A stretch of 64,000 nucleotides of DNA from Pirellulaceae bacterium (GCA_023382975.1 JAHDXO010000002.1:23434-87433); one strand, 5' to 3'. Positions 49,868 through 59,745 are shown, counted from the first letter of the stretch. A program made the numbers and translations. The notes: a model not told the origin generated them from the sequence alone.

Positions 49868-52039
49868 ATGAACAACTCCATTCGCCTCTGTCTTGTCCTG
49901 CATAACCATCAGCCGATCGGCAATTTCGACGATGTGTTTGAACACGCCTATCGGGACAGCTATCGCCCGTTTCTGGATGTATTCGAGGGCTACGAGCATC
50001 TGCAGATTTCGCTGCACACCAGCGGGCCGCTGATCGAGTGGCTGAACGACCGCCACCCCGAATACCTGGATCGGCTGGCGCGGTTGGTCGATGCCGGGCG
50101 AGTGGAAATCGTGGGCGGCGCCTTCTACGAGCCCATTCTGACGATGATCCCATCGCGGGACCGAGTCGGGCAGATCACCTCGTTCACCGATTGGCTGGAG
50201 AGCCGGCTGGGAGGCAAGGTTCGCGGGGCTTGGGTGCCGGAGCGGGTCTGGGAGCAATCGTTGACCAGCGATCTGAGCGAAGCCGGAATCCAGTACACGG
50301 TTTTGGACGACTTCCATTTCCGCAGTGCCGGTCTGACCAACGACCAGTTGCACGGCTACTACGTGACCGAGGACGACGGTCGGATCCTGAGCATCTTTCC
50401 GGGCAGCGAGCGTTTGCGCTACTTGATCCCATTCCGCAGTCCCGAAGAGAACATCGATTATCTGCGCGAGGTCGCCAATCAGCATCCCAACTCGGTGATT
50501 GTCTTCGGCGACGACGGCGAGAAGTTTGGAACGTGGCCCGAGACGAATAAGCACTGCTACCACGATGGTTGGCTGCGGCGATTCTTCGATGCTCTGACCG
50601 CGAACCGCCAATGGCTGAAAACAACCACGTTGTCCGAGGCCGTCGACAACGTCCTGCCGGTCGGCAAGATCTATCTGCCGGATGCCAGCTACCGCGAGAT
50701 GACCGAATGGGCGTTGCCCGTGAACCGGCAACTGGCCTACGACAAAGTCGTCCACGATCTCCAGGAAGATCCTCGCTGGGAGCAGATCAAGCCGTTCGTG
50801 CGCGGCGGATTCTGGCGCAATTTCCGTGTGAAGTATCCCGAAGCGAACGAGATGTACAGCCGCATGATGATGGTCAGTCGGCGGGTGGCCGCGGCGGAAG
50901 ACCAAGGCGTCGGCGGCGAAGACCTGTACTGGGCGCGGCGCGAGCTGTATCGGGCTCAGTGCAATTGCAGTTACTGGCACGGCGCGTTCGGCGGCATCTA
51001 TCTGCCTCACCTTCGCAACGCCGTGTACAACCATCTGATCGCCGCCGACAACCTGCTGGACCGGGCGTGCGACCGCGGTGATTCCGTGTTGGCGATCCAA
51101 GACGAGGACTTCGATTTCGACGGTCGGCGCGAGGTGCGGTTGGCAAACGAACGGCTGGTCGCCTTGCTGGCGCCTGCCTGCGGCGGGCATTTGTACGAGT
51201 TGGATGTCCGCACGATCTGCCACAACCTGTTGGCCACTCTGACGCGGCGTCCCGAGGCATATCACCGCAAAGTGGTCGTTGGCCCGACGGGCGACGGCGA
51301 CGATTGCGCCAGCATCCACGACCGCGTGGTGTTCAAGCAGGCGGGGCTCGAACGCGAACTGCAATACGATTTGTACCCTCGCAAGAGCATGGTCGATCAC
51401 TTCTTCGACAACGACGCGACGTTGGAAGCGGTCAGCCGAAACGAAGCGATGGAACGCGGTGATTTCGCGGCCGGCGTATACGATGCGAAACTGCGCCGCA
51501 GCGCCGACCGCGTCCAGGCCGTGATGACCCGGCAGGGCAACGCCTGGGGCATTCCGCTGACGATTACCAAGGGCGTCAAATTGGGCGCGGGCAGCTCGAA
51601 GCTGGAGATCGCCTATTTGATCGAAGGCCTTCCGCCGGACGCCGAGCTGCACTTGGCCATCGAATTCAACTTCGCCGGGCTGCCATGGAAGGCCGATGAT
51701 CGGTACTTCGCGCAAGGCGCCGATCGCCGCTTGGGCGATCTGGGCAGCAAGCTGGATCTGCGCGATGCGGACCGACTGGATCTGGTCGACCAGTGGCTCG
51801 GCATCAGCGCCCAGTTGACCACCAATCGTCCCACGGGCTTCTGGACGTTCCCCGTCGCGACGGTCAGCCAGTCCGAATCGGGCATCGAGCTGGTCCATCA
51901 ATCGGTCGCCGTCCTGCCGCACTGGTTGGTCCGCGGCGACAGCGAAGGCCGCTGGAGCGTCACCCTGCAACTGGATCTAAACACCGCCGCCGCCGAATCC
52001 CGCCAATCCCACCCCGCTGCCGTGGCCGCCACCGTATGA
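49868..52039 (+). CDS. GH57 glycoside hydrolase, 4-alpha-glucanotransferase type
   Basis: A 723-residue family 57 enzyme acting on alpha-1,4-glucans. The N-terminal block CLVLHNHQPIGNFDDVFEHAY is diagnostic. The nucleophile is Glu125 in WVPERVWEQ and the acid/base Asp215 in VFGDDGEKFG, in nearly the same places as Glu123 and Asp214 of the Thermococcus litoralis 4-alpha-glucanotransferase. After a helical middle domain (RREVRLAN region near 420), the C-terminal half matches the DUF1926-like beta domain of that enzyme group. There is no signal peptide, so it probably remodels glycogen or maltodextrin in the cytoplasm. galT is immediately upstream. Confidence 0.92.
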   Translation: MNNSIRLCLVLHNHQPIGNFDDVFEHAYRDSYRPFLDVFEGYEHLQISLHTSGPLIEWLNDRHPEYLDRLARLVDAGRVEIVGGAFYEPILTMIPSRDRVGQITSFTDWLESRLGGKVRGAWVPERVWEQSLTSDLSEAGIQYTVLDDFHFRSAGLTNDQLHGYYVTEDDGRILSIFPGSERLRYLIPFRSPEENIDYLREVANQHPNSVIVFGDDGEKFGTWPETNKHCYHDGWLRRFFDALTANRQWLKTTTLSEAVDNVLPVGKIYLPDASYREMTEWALPVNRQLAYDKVVHDLQEDPRWEQIKPFVRGGFWRNFRVKYPEANEMYSRMMMVSRRVAAAEDQGVGGEDLYWARRELYRAQCNCSYWHGAFGGIYLPHLRNAVYNHLIAADNLLDRACDRGDSVLAIQDEDFDFDGRREVRLANERLVALLAPACGGHLYELDVRTICHNLLATLTRRPEAYHRKVVVGPTGDGDDCASIHDRVVFKQAGLERELQYDLYPRKSMVDHFFDNDATLEAVSRNEAMERGDFAAGVYDAKLRRSADRVQAVMTRQGNAWGIPLTITKGVKLGAGSSKLEIAYLIEGLPPDAELHLAIEFNFAGLPWKADDRYFAQGADRRLGDLGSKLDLRDADRLDLVDQWLGISAQLTTNRPTGFWTFPVATVSQSESGIELVHQSVAVLPHWLVRGDSEGRWSVTLQLDLNTAAAESRQSHPAAVAATV

Positions 52040-52207
52040 ACCGGCCGACCAATCGTCGCACAAAGCGCTAGCCGCGCACTAGCTCTACTGTCCGCCAAGC
52101 AAGTCGCTTGGCGAACGGGCAGCAAACGAAGCGAGAGGAAACGTTGATTGAAGCAGCGATCCTGAGTATCTACGACTTCGTGAGCAACCGCAAGACGGTT
52201 GTCCGGC
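52040..52207. other. Intergenic region with hairpin
   Basis: CGCCAAGC (52093-52100) pairs with GCTTGGCG (52106-52113) around a 5-base loop; there is no U tract after it, so its role as a terminator is uncertain. From 52144 a TTG preceded by GAGGAAA opens a short frame (IEAAILSIYDFVSNRKTVV) that runs into the opposite gene; I do not recognise it and do not call it a gene. Confidence 0.35.
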
Positions 52208-53074
52208 TCATGCCAGGGGCTTGTCTTGTTGGCAGCGGGTCAGGTGGTCGTGCAGTTGGATGATGGGTTCGAGTTCGGGGTGGACGCGGGGATTGCCGAT
52301 CGTGCCTAACAGTCGGCAGGTGGCGTAGGATTCTTGACTGGCCGCGTATTGAGCTTCCCAGCGTTCGAAGAGCGTCTGCGGCGCGGGCTCCTCGCGTGGC
52401 CAGGCAACGCGGTTCGGTTCGCATCCGCAGCGCCATGGCTTTGGACTCAGTCGCGCCCGGAAGCAGCCTTGGCCTTTACATAGCCGGACGTACAGCGGAT
52501 CGGCTTGCAGGCGTTCGAGCATGGCGAGCGTCGTCGGCGAGGCGGGATCGAACAGATCGCCGGTGGCCAGCGCCCGCACCCCGGCGCAGGTGCGGTAGAC
52601 GCGGAATCCGCGCTCGGGACGTTCCGCGGCGTACTGCTCCAGCCGAGTCCAGATCTCCGCCTCCTGCTGCGACTCCGGCGACGCGGCCGGCTTGCCCCAC
52701 CACCGCGTGAACAGCGAGCGGACCGTTGCCGCGGCGGTCGCTGGTGGAAAGTCCATATCGATGAAAGCGGCTCGAGCCGTATTGAGGACGATCGCACCGT
52801 AGCGGTTCCGCGTGACGGCGACCAGGGGCTCGCCCGTCGCGTCGCGGAGTTCGTTCAGAACCTCCTCGCGCAGCGGCGTCTGGCCATAGGCGTAGTGGTC
52901 CAAGCGGTCGCCGCGCAACAGGCTGGCGACCGCCCGCTTCGCCGCGGCCAACGCAGCTTGCTGGGCCTGTGACTGACTTTCGTCGGCCCAACGCCAGCAG
53001 GAGACGGCGATCTTGCGGCCTTCACGGTCGGTTTCTTCCGCTTCCGCTTTGGCCCAGTATTTCGGGATCTTCAT
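52208..53074 (-). CDS. Conserved hypothetical protein, 288 residues
   Basis: A soluble 288-residue protein with no signal peptide. Recognisable features are an N-terminal KIPKYWAKAEAEETDREGRK, a Trp/Ala-rich helix, a Tyr-rich active-looking segment (RNRYGAIVLNTARAAFIDMDF), and a Cys-containing block KGQGCFRARLSPKPWRCGC. The conserved character (Trp, Cys and Arg clusters) suggests an enzyme or nucleic-acid-binding protein, but I do not recognise a family. It starts 20 bases after the oxidoreductase stop and probably shares its transcript. Confidence 0.7.
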   Translation of the reverse strand: MKIPKYWAKAEAEETDREGRKIAVSCWRWADESQSQAQQAALAAAKRAVASLLRGDRLDHYAYGQTPLREEVLNELRDATGEPLVAVTRNRYGAIVLNTARAAFIDMDFPPATAAATVRSLFTRWWGKPAASPESQQEAEIWTRLEQYAAERPERGFRVYRTCAGVRALATGDLFDPASPTTLAMLERLQADPLYVRLCKGQGCFRARLSPKPWRCGCEPNRVAWPREEPAPQTLFERWEAQYAASQESYATCRLLGTIGNPRVHPELEPIIQLHDHLTRCQQDKPLA

Positions 53075-53094
53075 CGTGGTGGAAACGGTGCCAA

Positions 53095-54432
53095 TCAGGC
53101 GTATCGCGGTTGATGGATTGGTTTATCGATCAACGAGTCGGCTTCGGCATCGTCGGCGAACCGTTCCGCATCGGGATCCCACGTCAGTTTGCGACCCGTG
53201 TGGATGGCGATGTGGCCAAGATGGCAGAGCGACGTGACGCGGTGTCCCACTTCGGCCGGCTCCAAGGTCTCTTCCCGCGATTTGACACTGTCGATGAAAT
53301 CCTGCTTGTCGGTCTTCAATCTCAGCACTTTATCGTTCGGGCCGGGCGTCCAGGTTAACAGCGACTCCGGCTCGGCTTTGATCTCGCGGAAGTCCGCCCA
53401 CACCCAGCCCTCGCTGCCTTCGATCTTGAAGTACGGTTTTTCGGCACGGTAAATCCACTCGACTCCGTTGGCGAACCGGTACTTGATTTCAAAGTTCAGC
53501 AGCACGTTCCAAAAACTCTCTTGCGGCGGATACGTGCCGCGACCTTCGATTTCGACCGGGCCGGTTCGTTCGAGTCCGGTGGCCCACATCGCGCCATTGT
53601 TCATGTGGGTGCCCCAGTTGGTGATCATGCCGTCGCAGTAGTACAGATGCCGCATCCAACCGGGCCGCCCTCGAACGTCCTTCGGCGGATGAACGCGGTT
53701 CAACGTGTACGGGGCGCGCGGAGCCGGACCTTGCCAACGCTCGTAGTCCAGTTCTTCGGGAACCGGCATTTCCGGCTGCGGTGGACAAGGCACATCGCTC
53801 GCCGGGACGCCGACTGTCACCGAACGGATCTCGCCGATCAGGCCGTTCTGGACGACGGTCGCCGCCTGGTGGACGCAACGCTGCGAGCGGAATTCGCTGT
53901 CGACTCGGAAAATGCGTCCCAACTGGCGGCTCAGATCGCTCAGTTGCCGCCCCTCGGCGATCGTCCGGGTGATCGGCTTTTCCAGCGAGACATCCTTGCC
54001 CGCTTGCATCGCCGCGACGGCCATTGGGGCATGCCAGTGATCGGGTGTCGAGATCAGCACGGCATCGATGTCGGCGCGGGCCAGCAGTTCGCGAAAATCC
54101 AGATGCAGGTCGCAGCCCTTGTACACGCCGCTTCGAGTCGCATCGCCGTAGCTCTGCTCGATCGCTTGCTTCGTATGATCCATGCGCCAGCGGTCGACAT
54201 CGCTGACGGCGACCACTTGGACATCGCCCATGCCGAGGAACTGCTTGAGACTGACTTGGTACGCTTGGCGTCCGGCGCCGATCATGCCGACCGCGATCCG
54301 GTCGCTGGGAGCGACGCGGCCTTCGCCGCCCAAAGCAGTTGCGCGGACAAACGCAGGCGCCAAAGCGCCGGCAACGGCTGTGCCTGCGGCACGCTGCAAG
54401 AAACGACGTCGGGACAATTGGAATCGTGTCAT
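53095..54432 (-). CDS. Tat-exported Gfo/Idh/MocA family oxidoreductase
   Basis: A 445-residue NAD(P)-dependent oxidoreductase. The N-terminus is a Tat signal (SRRRFLQRAAGTAVAGALA). The Rossmann fold has VGMIGAGRQAYQ, then DVQVVAVSDVD and VLISTPDHWHAPMAV, and the family motif EKPITRTIAEGRQLSDLSR. The C-terminal domain contains YCDGMITNWGTHMNN and LRLKTDKQDFIDSVKSREET. Such Tat-exported forms are abundant in planctomycetes and are presumed to act on sugars; the bound cofactor is exported with the folded protein. AAGGAGA precedes the ATG. It is divergent from the DUF4058 gene. Confidence 0.9.
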   Translation of the reverse strand: MTRFQLSRRRFLQRAAGTAVAGALAPAFVRATALGGEGRVAPSDRIAVGMIGAGRQAYQVSLKQFLGMGDVQVVAVSDVDRWRMDHTKQAIEQSYGDATRSGVYKGCDLHLDFRELLARADIDAVLISTPDHWHAPMAVAAMQAGKDVSLEKPITRTIAEGRQLSDLSRQLGRIFRVDSEFRSQRCVHQAATVVQNGLIGEIRSVTVGVPASDVPCPPQPEMPVPEELDYERWQGPAPRAPYTLNRVHPPKDVRGRPGWMRHLYYCDGMITNWGTHMNNGAMWATGLERTGPVEIEGRGTYPPQESFWNVLLNFEIKYRFANGVEWIYRAEKPYFKIEGSEGWVWADFREIKAEPESLLTWTPGPNDKVLRLKTDKQDFIDSVKSREETLEPAEVGHRVTSLCHLGHIAIHTGRKLTWDPDAERFADDAEADSLIDKPIHQPRYA

Positions 54433-54596
54433 GGCAGATGTTCTCCTTGGTTTGTCTACTTATCCCAGAACGCACCGGGAAATGCAAGACTTGGTGCTGC
54501 GAGGTTTGATTTGCAGTCAAGTACCGCCACCGCTAGAATCATTTTTGGCGTCACAGCAATTGGCCCAGTTGTAGCATAGTTCGGCATCGAGGTTCG

Positions 54597-55376
54597 ATGA
54601 TGGAAAGCCCATTTCCAGGCATGGATCCGTATCTCGAAGAGCATTGGCGAGACGTTCACCATCGGTTCTTGACGTATGCCTGCGACGAATTGCAGGACCA
54701 CTTGCCAGACGATTTGCGAGCGCGGTTGGAGGAGCGTGTTTTCGTCGAACCGGAATTCGGCGAGGGGCGGGGCATCCACACGGACATTCGAGTCGTCGAG
54801 CATCCAAGCCGCGGAAGTGAAATCGCGCTGACCTCCGATGTCGCTATCGCCGAACCCTTGATCATTTGTGCGGAAAGCGAACCGGCCACGGAGGGCTTCA
54901 TCGAGATCATCGACGTCGGCAGCGGCAATCGCGTGGTGACGGTCATCGAGTTGTTGAGCGATTCGAACAAGCAGCCCGGCGAAGGGCAAGACCTGTACCG
55001 AAAGAAACAACGCGAGTGCTTGCTGGGCGGCGCGAACCTCGTCGAGATCGACTTGCTGCGATCCGGCAAACGAGTCTTGGCCGTACCGTCGACACGGATT
55101 CCGCCCTCGCATCGCACGACCTACCAGATTTGCGTGACCCGCGGTTCCCTGCCACGGAAATACGAAGTGTATCGCGCTCCGCTGGCCGAACCGCTGCCGG
55201 TGATCCGAGTGCCGCTGCGATTGGACGATGCCGACGTTCCATTGAATCTGCAAGTGTTGATCGACCGCTGCTACCGCCACGGACGCTACGACGACATCGA
55301 CTATCGCGCCGCCCTCGTTCCGCCGCTCGAACCGGCCGAGGCCGCATGGGCCAGCGAGCTGCTCGCAGCCCGCTAG
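54597..55376 (+). CDS. DUF4058 family protein
   Basis: A 259-residue protein with the DUF4058 start ESPFPGMDPYLEEHWRDVH. Other features are IHTDIRVVEHP, VVTVIELLSDSNKQPGEGQD then LYRKKQRECLLGGANLVEIDLLRSG, reminiscent of PD-(D/E)xK-like nuclease folds (E-x-L-S...K), though this is only a resemblance. The family is common in planctomycetes and cyanobacteria with no settled function. GAGG stands before the two candidate ATGs at 54597 and 54600. A long inverted repeat lies just after its stop. Confidence 0.85.
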   Translation: MMESPFPGMDPYLEEHWRDVHHRFLTYACDELQDHLPDDLRARLEERVFVEPEFGEGRGIHTDIRVVEHPSRGSEIALTSDVAIAEPLIICAESEPATEGFIEIIDVGSGNRVVTVIELLSDSNKQPGEGQDLYRKKQRECLLGGANLVEIDLLRSGKRVLAVPSTRIPPSHRTTYQICVTRGSLPRKYEVYRAPLAEPLPVIRVPLRLDDADVPLNLQVLIDRCYRHGRYDDIDYRAALVPPLEPAEAAWASELLAAR

Positions 55377-55401
55377 GCCTGCTTCCAGTGCCTGAAGTGG
55401 C

Positions 55402-55488
55402 GAGTAGCCGAATTCGTGAGAATTCGGACGCGTTTCGCTGGGGACGGCCACCAACCGAGAGTCCGAATTCTCACGAATTCGGCTACTC
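55402..55488. repeat. Inverted pair of the GAATTC palindromic repeat, 28-bp perfect stem
   Basis: The 28 bases at 55402-55429 are the exact reverse complement of 55461-55488, separated by 31 bases. Each arm contains CGAATTCGTGAGAATTCGG. Transcribed RNA could form a very stable hairpin between the DUF4058 gene and the RND pump. The core is the same as at 49829-49852 and the in-frame units at 27068-27166. Confidence 0.88.
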
Positions 55489-55693
55489 CCCCCGTCGAGA
55501 ATCGCAACTTCGAGGTTTCCAAGGCCGTTTGTTCGGCGAAGCGATCTCGTCGACTGGCGGGCGGTTCGCAGGCGAGCTACACTCATGATAGAAGGAGATC
55601 GCCCGAGGAACCCACTCTCCATCCGGCGGTACCCGCGCTCGCCCCCGAAACAACCCGGACAATCCCTCCCTCCCCCCAGCAGGAGCTTGCTTC

Positions 55694-58600
55694 GTGGACT
55701 TGATCCGCTTTTCGATCGATAATCCGGTCAAGGTGACGGTCGGCGTGATTCTCGTGCTGTTGTTCGGCGCGATTTCGCTGAACGCCATCCCCATCCAGTT
55801 GACTCCCGACATCGAACGCCCCGTCGTCACGGTGCGGACCGAGTGGCCGGGACGCAGTCCGGAGGAGATCGAGAACTCGATCTTGATCGAGCAGGAAGAG
55901 AAGCTGAAGACGCTCCAAGGGCTGTACAAGATGATCTCGACGGCCGAACTGGGGCGGGCGAACATCACGCTGGAATTCAATCTGGGCTACGACATGTCCC
56001 GCGCGCTGCAGGAAGTGGCCAACCGCCTGGACGAAGTGCGGGCCTATCCAGTGGATGTCCGGCGGCCGGTGATCCGGGCGTCGGACACGGCCAGCGACGA
56101 CGCCGTCGCGTATTGTCTGCTGCAGGCGGAGGATCGCGATTTCGATGTCGCCCACTTTTACGATTCGACGGACCGGTTCTTGAAGCCGGCTTTGGAGCGG
56201 ATTCCTGGAGTGGCCGAGATCGGCATCTTCGGCGGACGCGAACACCAGTTGCAGGTCCGTTTCGATCCCGTCGCGTTGGCTCAGCGCGGAATCAGCGTGA
56301 CCGAACTGCGTTCGGCGCTGCAATTGGACAATCTGAACGAATCGGCCGGCGACATGGCCAGCGGCCGCCAGGACGTGCGGTTCCGCGTGGTGGGTCAGTT
56401 CGACTCGCTAGACCCACTGCGGCAGACGATCGTCAAGTACGACGACCGCGGAGTCCCGATCCGTGTCGCGGACATCGCCGACGTGGAATTGACGCTGCAG
56501 AAGCCGGTGTACTTCGCCCAGTGCAAAGGTTCGTCGTCGATGACCATGTACGTCAAACGCGAGGTCGGTGCGAACGTGCTGGATCTGATGAGCCAAGTCC
56601 GCCAGGTGATCGATGAACTGAACGCTCCCGGCGGCATCCTGCGGTCCTACAAGAACGATCGTTACGGGCTGCGGTTGCGGCTGGTCGTCGACGACACGTA
56701 TTACATCCACCGCGCGGTCGGCCTGGTCCGCGAAAACCTGTTGCTGGGCGGCGGCTTGGCGGTGCTGGTGTTGCTGCTCTTCCTGCGCAGTCCCCGCCCG
56801 ACGCTGATCGTCGCGATCGCGATTCCGATTTCCATCATCGGAACATTCGTGGTGATGGCCCTGACGGGCCGGAACATCAACGTCATTTCGCTGGCCGGGC
56901 TGAGCTTTGCCGTGGGCATGGTCGTGGACAACGCCATCGTGGTGTTGGAGAACATCGACCGGCACTTGGCGCTGGGCGAGCGGCCGCGCGAGGCGGCTTA
57001 TCGAGGGGCTCGCGAAGTGTGGGGGGCTATCTTGGCTTCGACGCTGACGACGATCGCGGTGTTCGCTCCCGTGCTGACCATCCAGGACGAAACGGGCCAG
57101 TTGTTCTACGACATCGCCTTGGCGATTTGTGCCGCCGTCATGTTGTCGCTGCTGGTGTCGATCAGCGTGATCCCCGCGGCGGCGGCGAAGTTCCTCCGCC
57201 CTCGCTGCTCGGAGCGAGGCCCCGTTCTTCGCGCCGTCCATTCGCTGTTCGGCATCGCTCCGCTGCTGTCGTGGTGCGCCGACGCGTTCTCCCGCACGAT
57301 CTATTGGATGGCCCATCCCAGCTTGGCCGGCATGTGGCTTCGCGTGGTCGTGGTTGTGACGATTACCGGCGCCGCGTTCGTGGCCAGTCGAGCCCTGATG
57401 CTGCCGGCCAGTTACCTGCCGGACGGCAACAAGAATCTGACCTTTGGCCAAATCTTCACGCCGCCGGGTTACTCGCTGGAACAAAACGCATCCGTCGCCA
57501 AACGCGTGGAACAAGCGGTCCAGCCCTACTGGGAAGCGAAGACCAGCGAACAAGCGGCGGCGATCGCACCGCTGGTCGACACGCAAACGGGACAGCCGAT
57601 CGAGTCCGTTCCGGCGCTGGACGAGTACTTCTTCACCGTATCGCGCGGCCGTGTCTTCATGCTGACGACCAGCAAGGATCCGGAGAACGTCAAGCCCGTC
57701 AAGGACATCCTGAAGCGAGCGATGGGCCAGATCCCCGGCAGCCACGGCTACGCTTCGCAGCGATCGATTTTCGGCCGCAACGTGGGTGGTTCGAATTCTG
57801 TCGAGGTCGAGGTCGCCGGAACCGATATGCAGCGGTTGATCGACAGCGCGGCCTATCTCCAGGAAAAACTGTGGAACGAATTCTCGAAATTCGATGTCCG
57901 CAGCGATCCCATGTCGTTCAGCGAGTCGGGCCCCGAGCGGCGAATCGTGATCGACCAAGTGCGTGCCAAGGAACTGGGACTGAACGTTCAGGATTTCGCG
58001 GTCTCCATGCGCGCGATGGTCGACGGCGCGATCGCCGGAGATTTCAGCTTCGAGGGCGACAACATCGACCTGGTGATCATCCGCGATCCACGCATCGAGT
58101 TGACGCCCGATCAATTGGCGGAAGTTCCATTGGCGGTGACCGAAGAGAATGGCCAAGTCACGATTCTGCCCCTGGGCGAACTGGTTCGCTTTGTCGAAGG
58201 CGACGCGTCACAATCGATCCGCCGGGTCGAACAGCGGCGAGCCATCTCGTTCACCGTGAACCCGCCGGCGACGATGGCGTTGGAACAGGCTCAGGACCGT
58301 ATCTCGCAGTTGGTGGCCGAGTCGCGATTGACGGGCGGGATGACCCCCGACGTCCAGGTGAAGCTGTCCGGGAACTCCGACAAGCTGACGCAAGTCCGCA
58401 CGTCGCTGCTCGGACACTGGGACGGTTGGAACGTCGCTTCGCTCACCAGCGTCGGACTCAGCCGCCTGTTCCTGGCACTGTTGATCACCTATCTGTTAAT
58501 GGCTGCCCTGTTCGAGAGTTTCCTGCATCCGTTCGTGATCCTGTTCAGCGTCCCGCTGGCCACGGTCGGCGGATTCGTCGGTTTGCGTCTGGTCCGCTTG

Positions 58601-59095
58601 GTCGAGCCGACGCAGCAGTTGGACACGCTGACGATGCTGGGGTTCGTGATCCTGATCGGCGTCGTCGTGAACAATGCGATTCTGCTGGTTCACCAGGCGC
58701 TGAATTTCATGCGGGGGCTGGGCGAGGGGGAGCAAGACGTCCGCGAGCCGCTGCCGCCGCGCGAGGCGATTCGTCAGTCCGTCAAGACGCGGATCCGCCC
58801 CATTCTGATGACGACGGCCACCAGCGTGTTCGGCATGTTGCCTCTGGTGCTCGCTCCCGGTGCTGGCAGCGAATTGTACCGCGGCCTGGGCGCCGTGGTC
58901 GTCGGAGGCTTGGTCTGCTCGACCCTGTTCACTTTGGTGGTCGTTCCGTTGCTGTTTAGCTTGGTCTTGGATGCTCAGCCGATGCTGCGCGGCTGGCTGC
59001 CCAAGCGGTGGAGTGCTCGTTGGGACAACCCGCTTCCGACGCCTCAATCCGTCGACCGTCCAGCCGATGATTGGGAACCGATTACTGCCCCCTGA
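55694..59095 (+). CDS. RND-family efflux transporter (AcrB-like inner-membrane subunit)
   Basis: An 1133-residue pump protein with GTG start and AGGAG 9 bases upstream. It begins IRFSIDNPVKVTVGVILVLL and has twelve transmembrane helices in two halves around large periplasmic loops. Family blocks are TEWPGRSPEEIEN, the helix-4 motif GMVVDNAIVVLENID, and in the second half VVNNAILLVHQALNF and TTATSVFGMLPL. Extra residues occur in the loop after helix 6-7 (SEQAAAIAPLVDTQTGQ region). It pumps substrates using the proton gradient. No membrane-fusion or TolC-like gene is adjacent, so partners must be elsewhere. Confidence 0.93.
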   Translation: MDLIRFSIDNPVKVTVGVILVLLFGAISLNAIPIQLTPDIERPVVTVRTEWPGRSPEEIENSILIEQEEKLKTLQGLYKMISTAELGRANITLEFNLGYDMSRALQEVANRLDEVRAYPVDVRRPVIRASDTASDDAVAYCLLQAEDRDFDVAHFYDSTDRFLKPALERIPGVAEIGIFGGREHQLQVRFDPVALAQRGISVTELRSALQLDNLNESAGDMASGRQDVRFRVVGQFDSLDPLRQTIVKYDDRGVPIRVADIADVELTLQKPVYFAQCKGSSSMTMYVKREVGANVLDLMSQVRQVIDELNAPGGILRSYKNDRYGLRLRLVVDDTYYIHRAVGLVRENLLLGGGLAVLVLLLFLRSPRPTLIVAIAIPISIIGTFVVMALTGRNINVISLAGLSFAVGMVVDNAIVVLENIDRHLALGERPREAAYRGAREVWGAILASTLTTIAVFAPVLTIQDETGQLFYDIALAICAAVMLSLLVSISVIPAAAAKFLRPRCSERGPVLRAVHSLFGIAPLLSWCADAFSRTIYWMAHPSLAGMWLRVVVVVTITGAAFVASRALMLPASYLPDGNKNLTFGQIFTPPGYSLEQNASVAKRVEQAVQPYWEAKTSEQAAAIAPLVDTQTGQPIESVPALDEYFFTVSRGRVFMLTTSKDPENVKPVKDILKRAMGQIPGSHGYASQRSIFGRNVGGSNSVEVEVAGTDMQRLIDSAAYLQEKLWNEFSKFDVRSDPMSFSESGPERRIVIDQVRAKELGLNVQDFAVSMRAMVDGAIAGDFSFEGDNIDLVIIRDPRIELTPDQLAEVPLAVTEENGQVTILPLGELVRFVEGDASQSIRRVEQRRAISFTVNPPATMALEQAQDRISQLVAESRLTGGMTPDVQVKLSGNSDKLTQVRTSLLGHWDGWNVASLTSVGLSRLFLALLITYLLMAALFESFLHPFVILFSVPLATVGGFVGLRLVRLVEPTQQLDTLTMLGFVILIGVVVNNAILLVHQALNFMRGLGEGEQDVREPLPPREAIRQSVKTRIRPILMTTATSVFGMLPLVLAPGAGSELYRGLGAVVVGGLVCSTLFTLVVVPLLFSLVLDAQPMLRGWLPKRWSARWDNPLPTPQSVDRPADDWEPITAP

Positions 59096-59113
59096 AAGCT
59101 GGTCGAGACGCCC

Positions 59114-59635
59114 GTGAGTCCGGATTTCGCTGACTCTCATCCCGCCGCGCTGCCGATCGAGCAATTGCTCAAGCACTGCGAGATGCGCCGCGGGCGCCGG
59201 CGAGGCCCGGGCGGCCAGCACCGCAACAAGGTGGAGACGGCCGTGGTGGTCACGCATCTGCCGACGGGAGTGCGTGGCGAAGCGAGTGAACGCCGCAGCC
59301 AGTTGGAGAACCGCCAGCAGGCCATCTTCCGGTTGCGAGTCAATCTGGCCCTCGAAATTCGCTGCGCACGGGACGACTCGACGCCGCTCAGCGAACTCTG
59401 GCGTAGTCGCTGCCTTGGTGGGAGACTTGCCGTCAGCCCCGTCCACGAAGACTTTCCCGCTCTGTTGGCCGAAGCCCTGGACGTCCTGGCTGCCTGCGAC
59501 ATGCATCTGACGGTCGCGGCCCGAGCGTTGCAAGCCACTGCCTCGCAACTGACACGATTCTTGAAAATCGAGCCGCGAGCCCTGCAACTGGTCAACGACC
59601 GCCGCCGCAGCGCAGGCCACCCCCCGCTCCGCTGA
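59114..59635 (+). CDS. Release-factor-like protein with GGQ motif (ArfB/PrfH-type)
   Basis: A 173-residue protein with GTG start. It carries the peptidyl-tRNA hydrolysing motif GPGGQHRNKVETAVVVTHLPT at about residues 34-54 and lacks the stop-codon recognition domain of full release factors. The C-terminus is a helical region rather than the Arg/Lys-rich tail of E. coli ArfB, so it may be another class of RF-1-domain rescue factor. It would release stalled peptides from ribosomes. It starts 18 bases after the RND pump stop. Confidence 0.85.
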   Translation: MSPDFADSHPAALPIEQLLKHCEMRRGRRRGPGGQHRNKVETAVVVTHLPTGVRGEASERRSQLENRQQAIFRLRVNLALEIRCARDDSTPLSELWRSRCLGGRLAVSPVHEDFPALLAEALDVLAACDMHLTVAARALQATASQLTRFLKIEPRALQLVNDRRRSAGHPPLR

Positions 59636-59745
59636 ACCGCCCGTCGATCGGTTGTGGACGCGCCCTGGGAAGTTCCCGAAACCGTGCTATACTGCGATCC
59701 AGCGGGACTTTTTACGACAGGGCTCTTGCGTTCTGGACCTTGCCG

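Noticed and set aside
49754-51970. 738-codon reverse frame opposite the GH57 gene
   Set aside because: GH57 catalytic residues and domain order are clear on the forward strand; the reverse frame arises from GC-rich codon bias.
52144-52263. Short TTG-started frame IEAAILSIYDFVSNRK
   Set aside because: Only ~40 codons, overlaps the opposite gene, and no family was recognised; the ribosome site alone is not enough.
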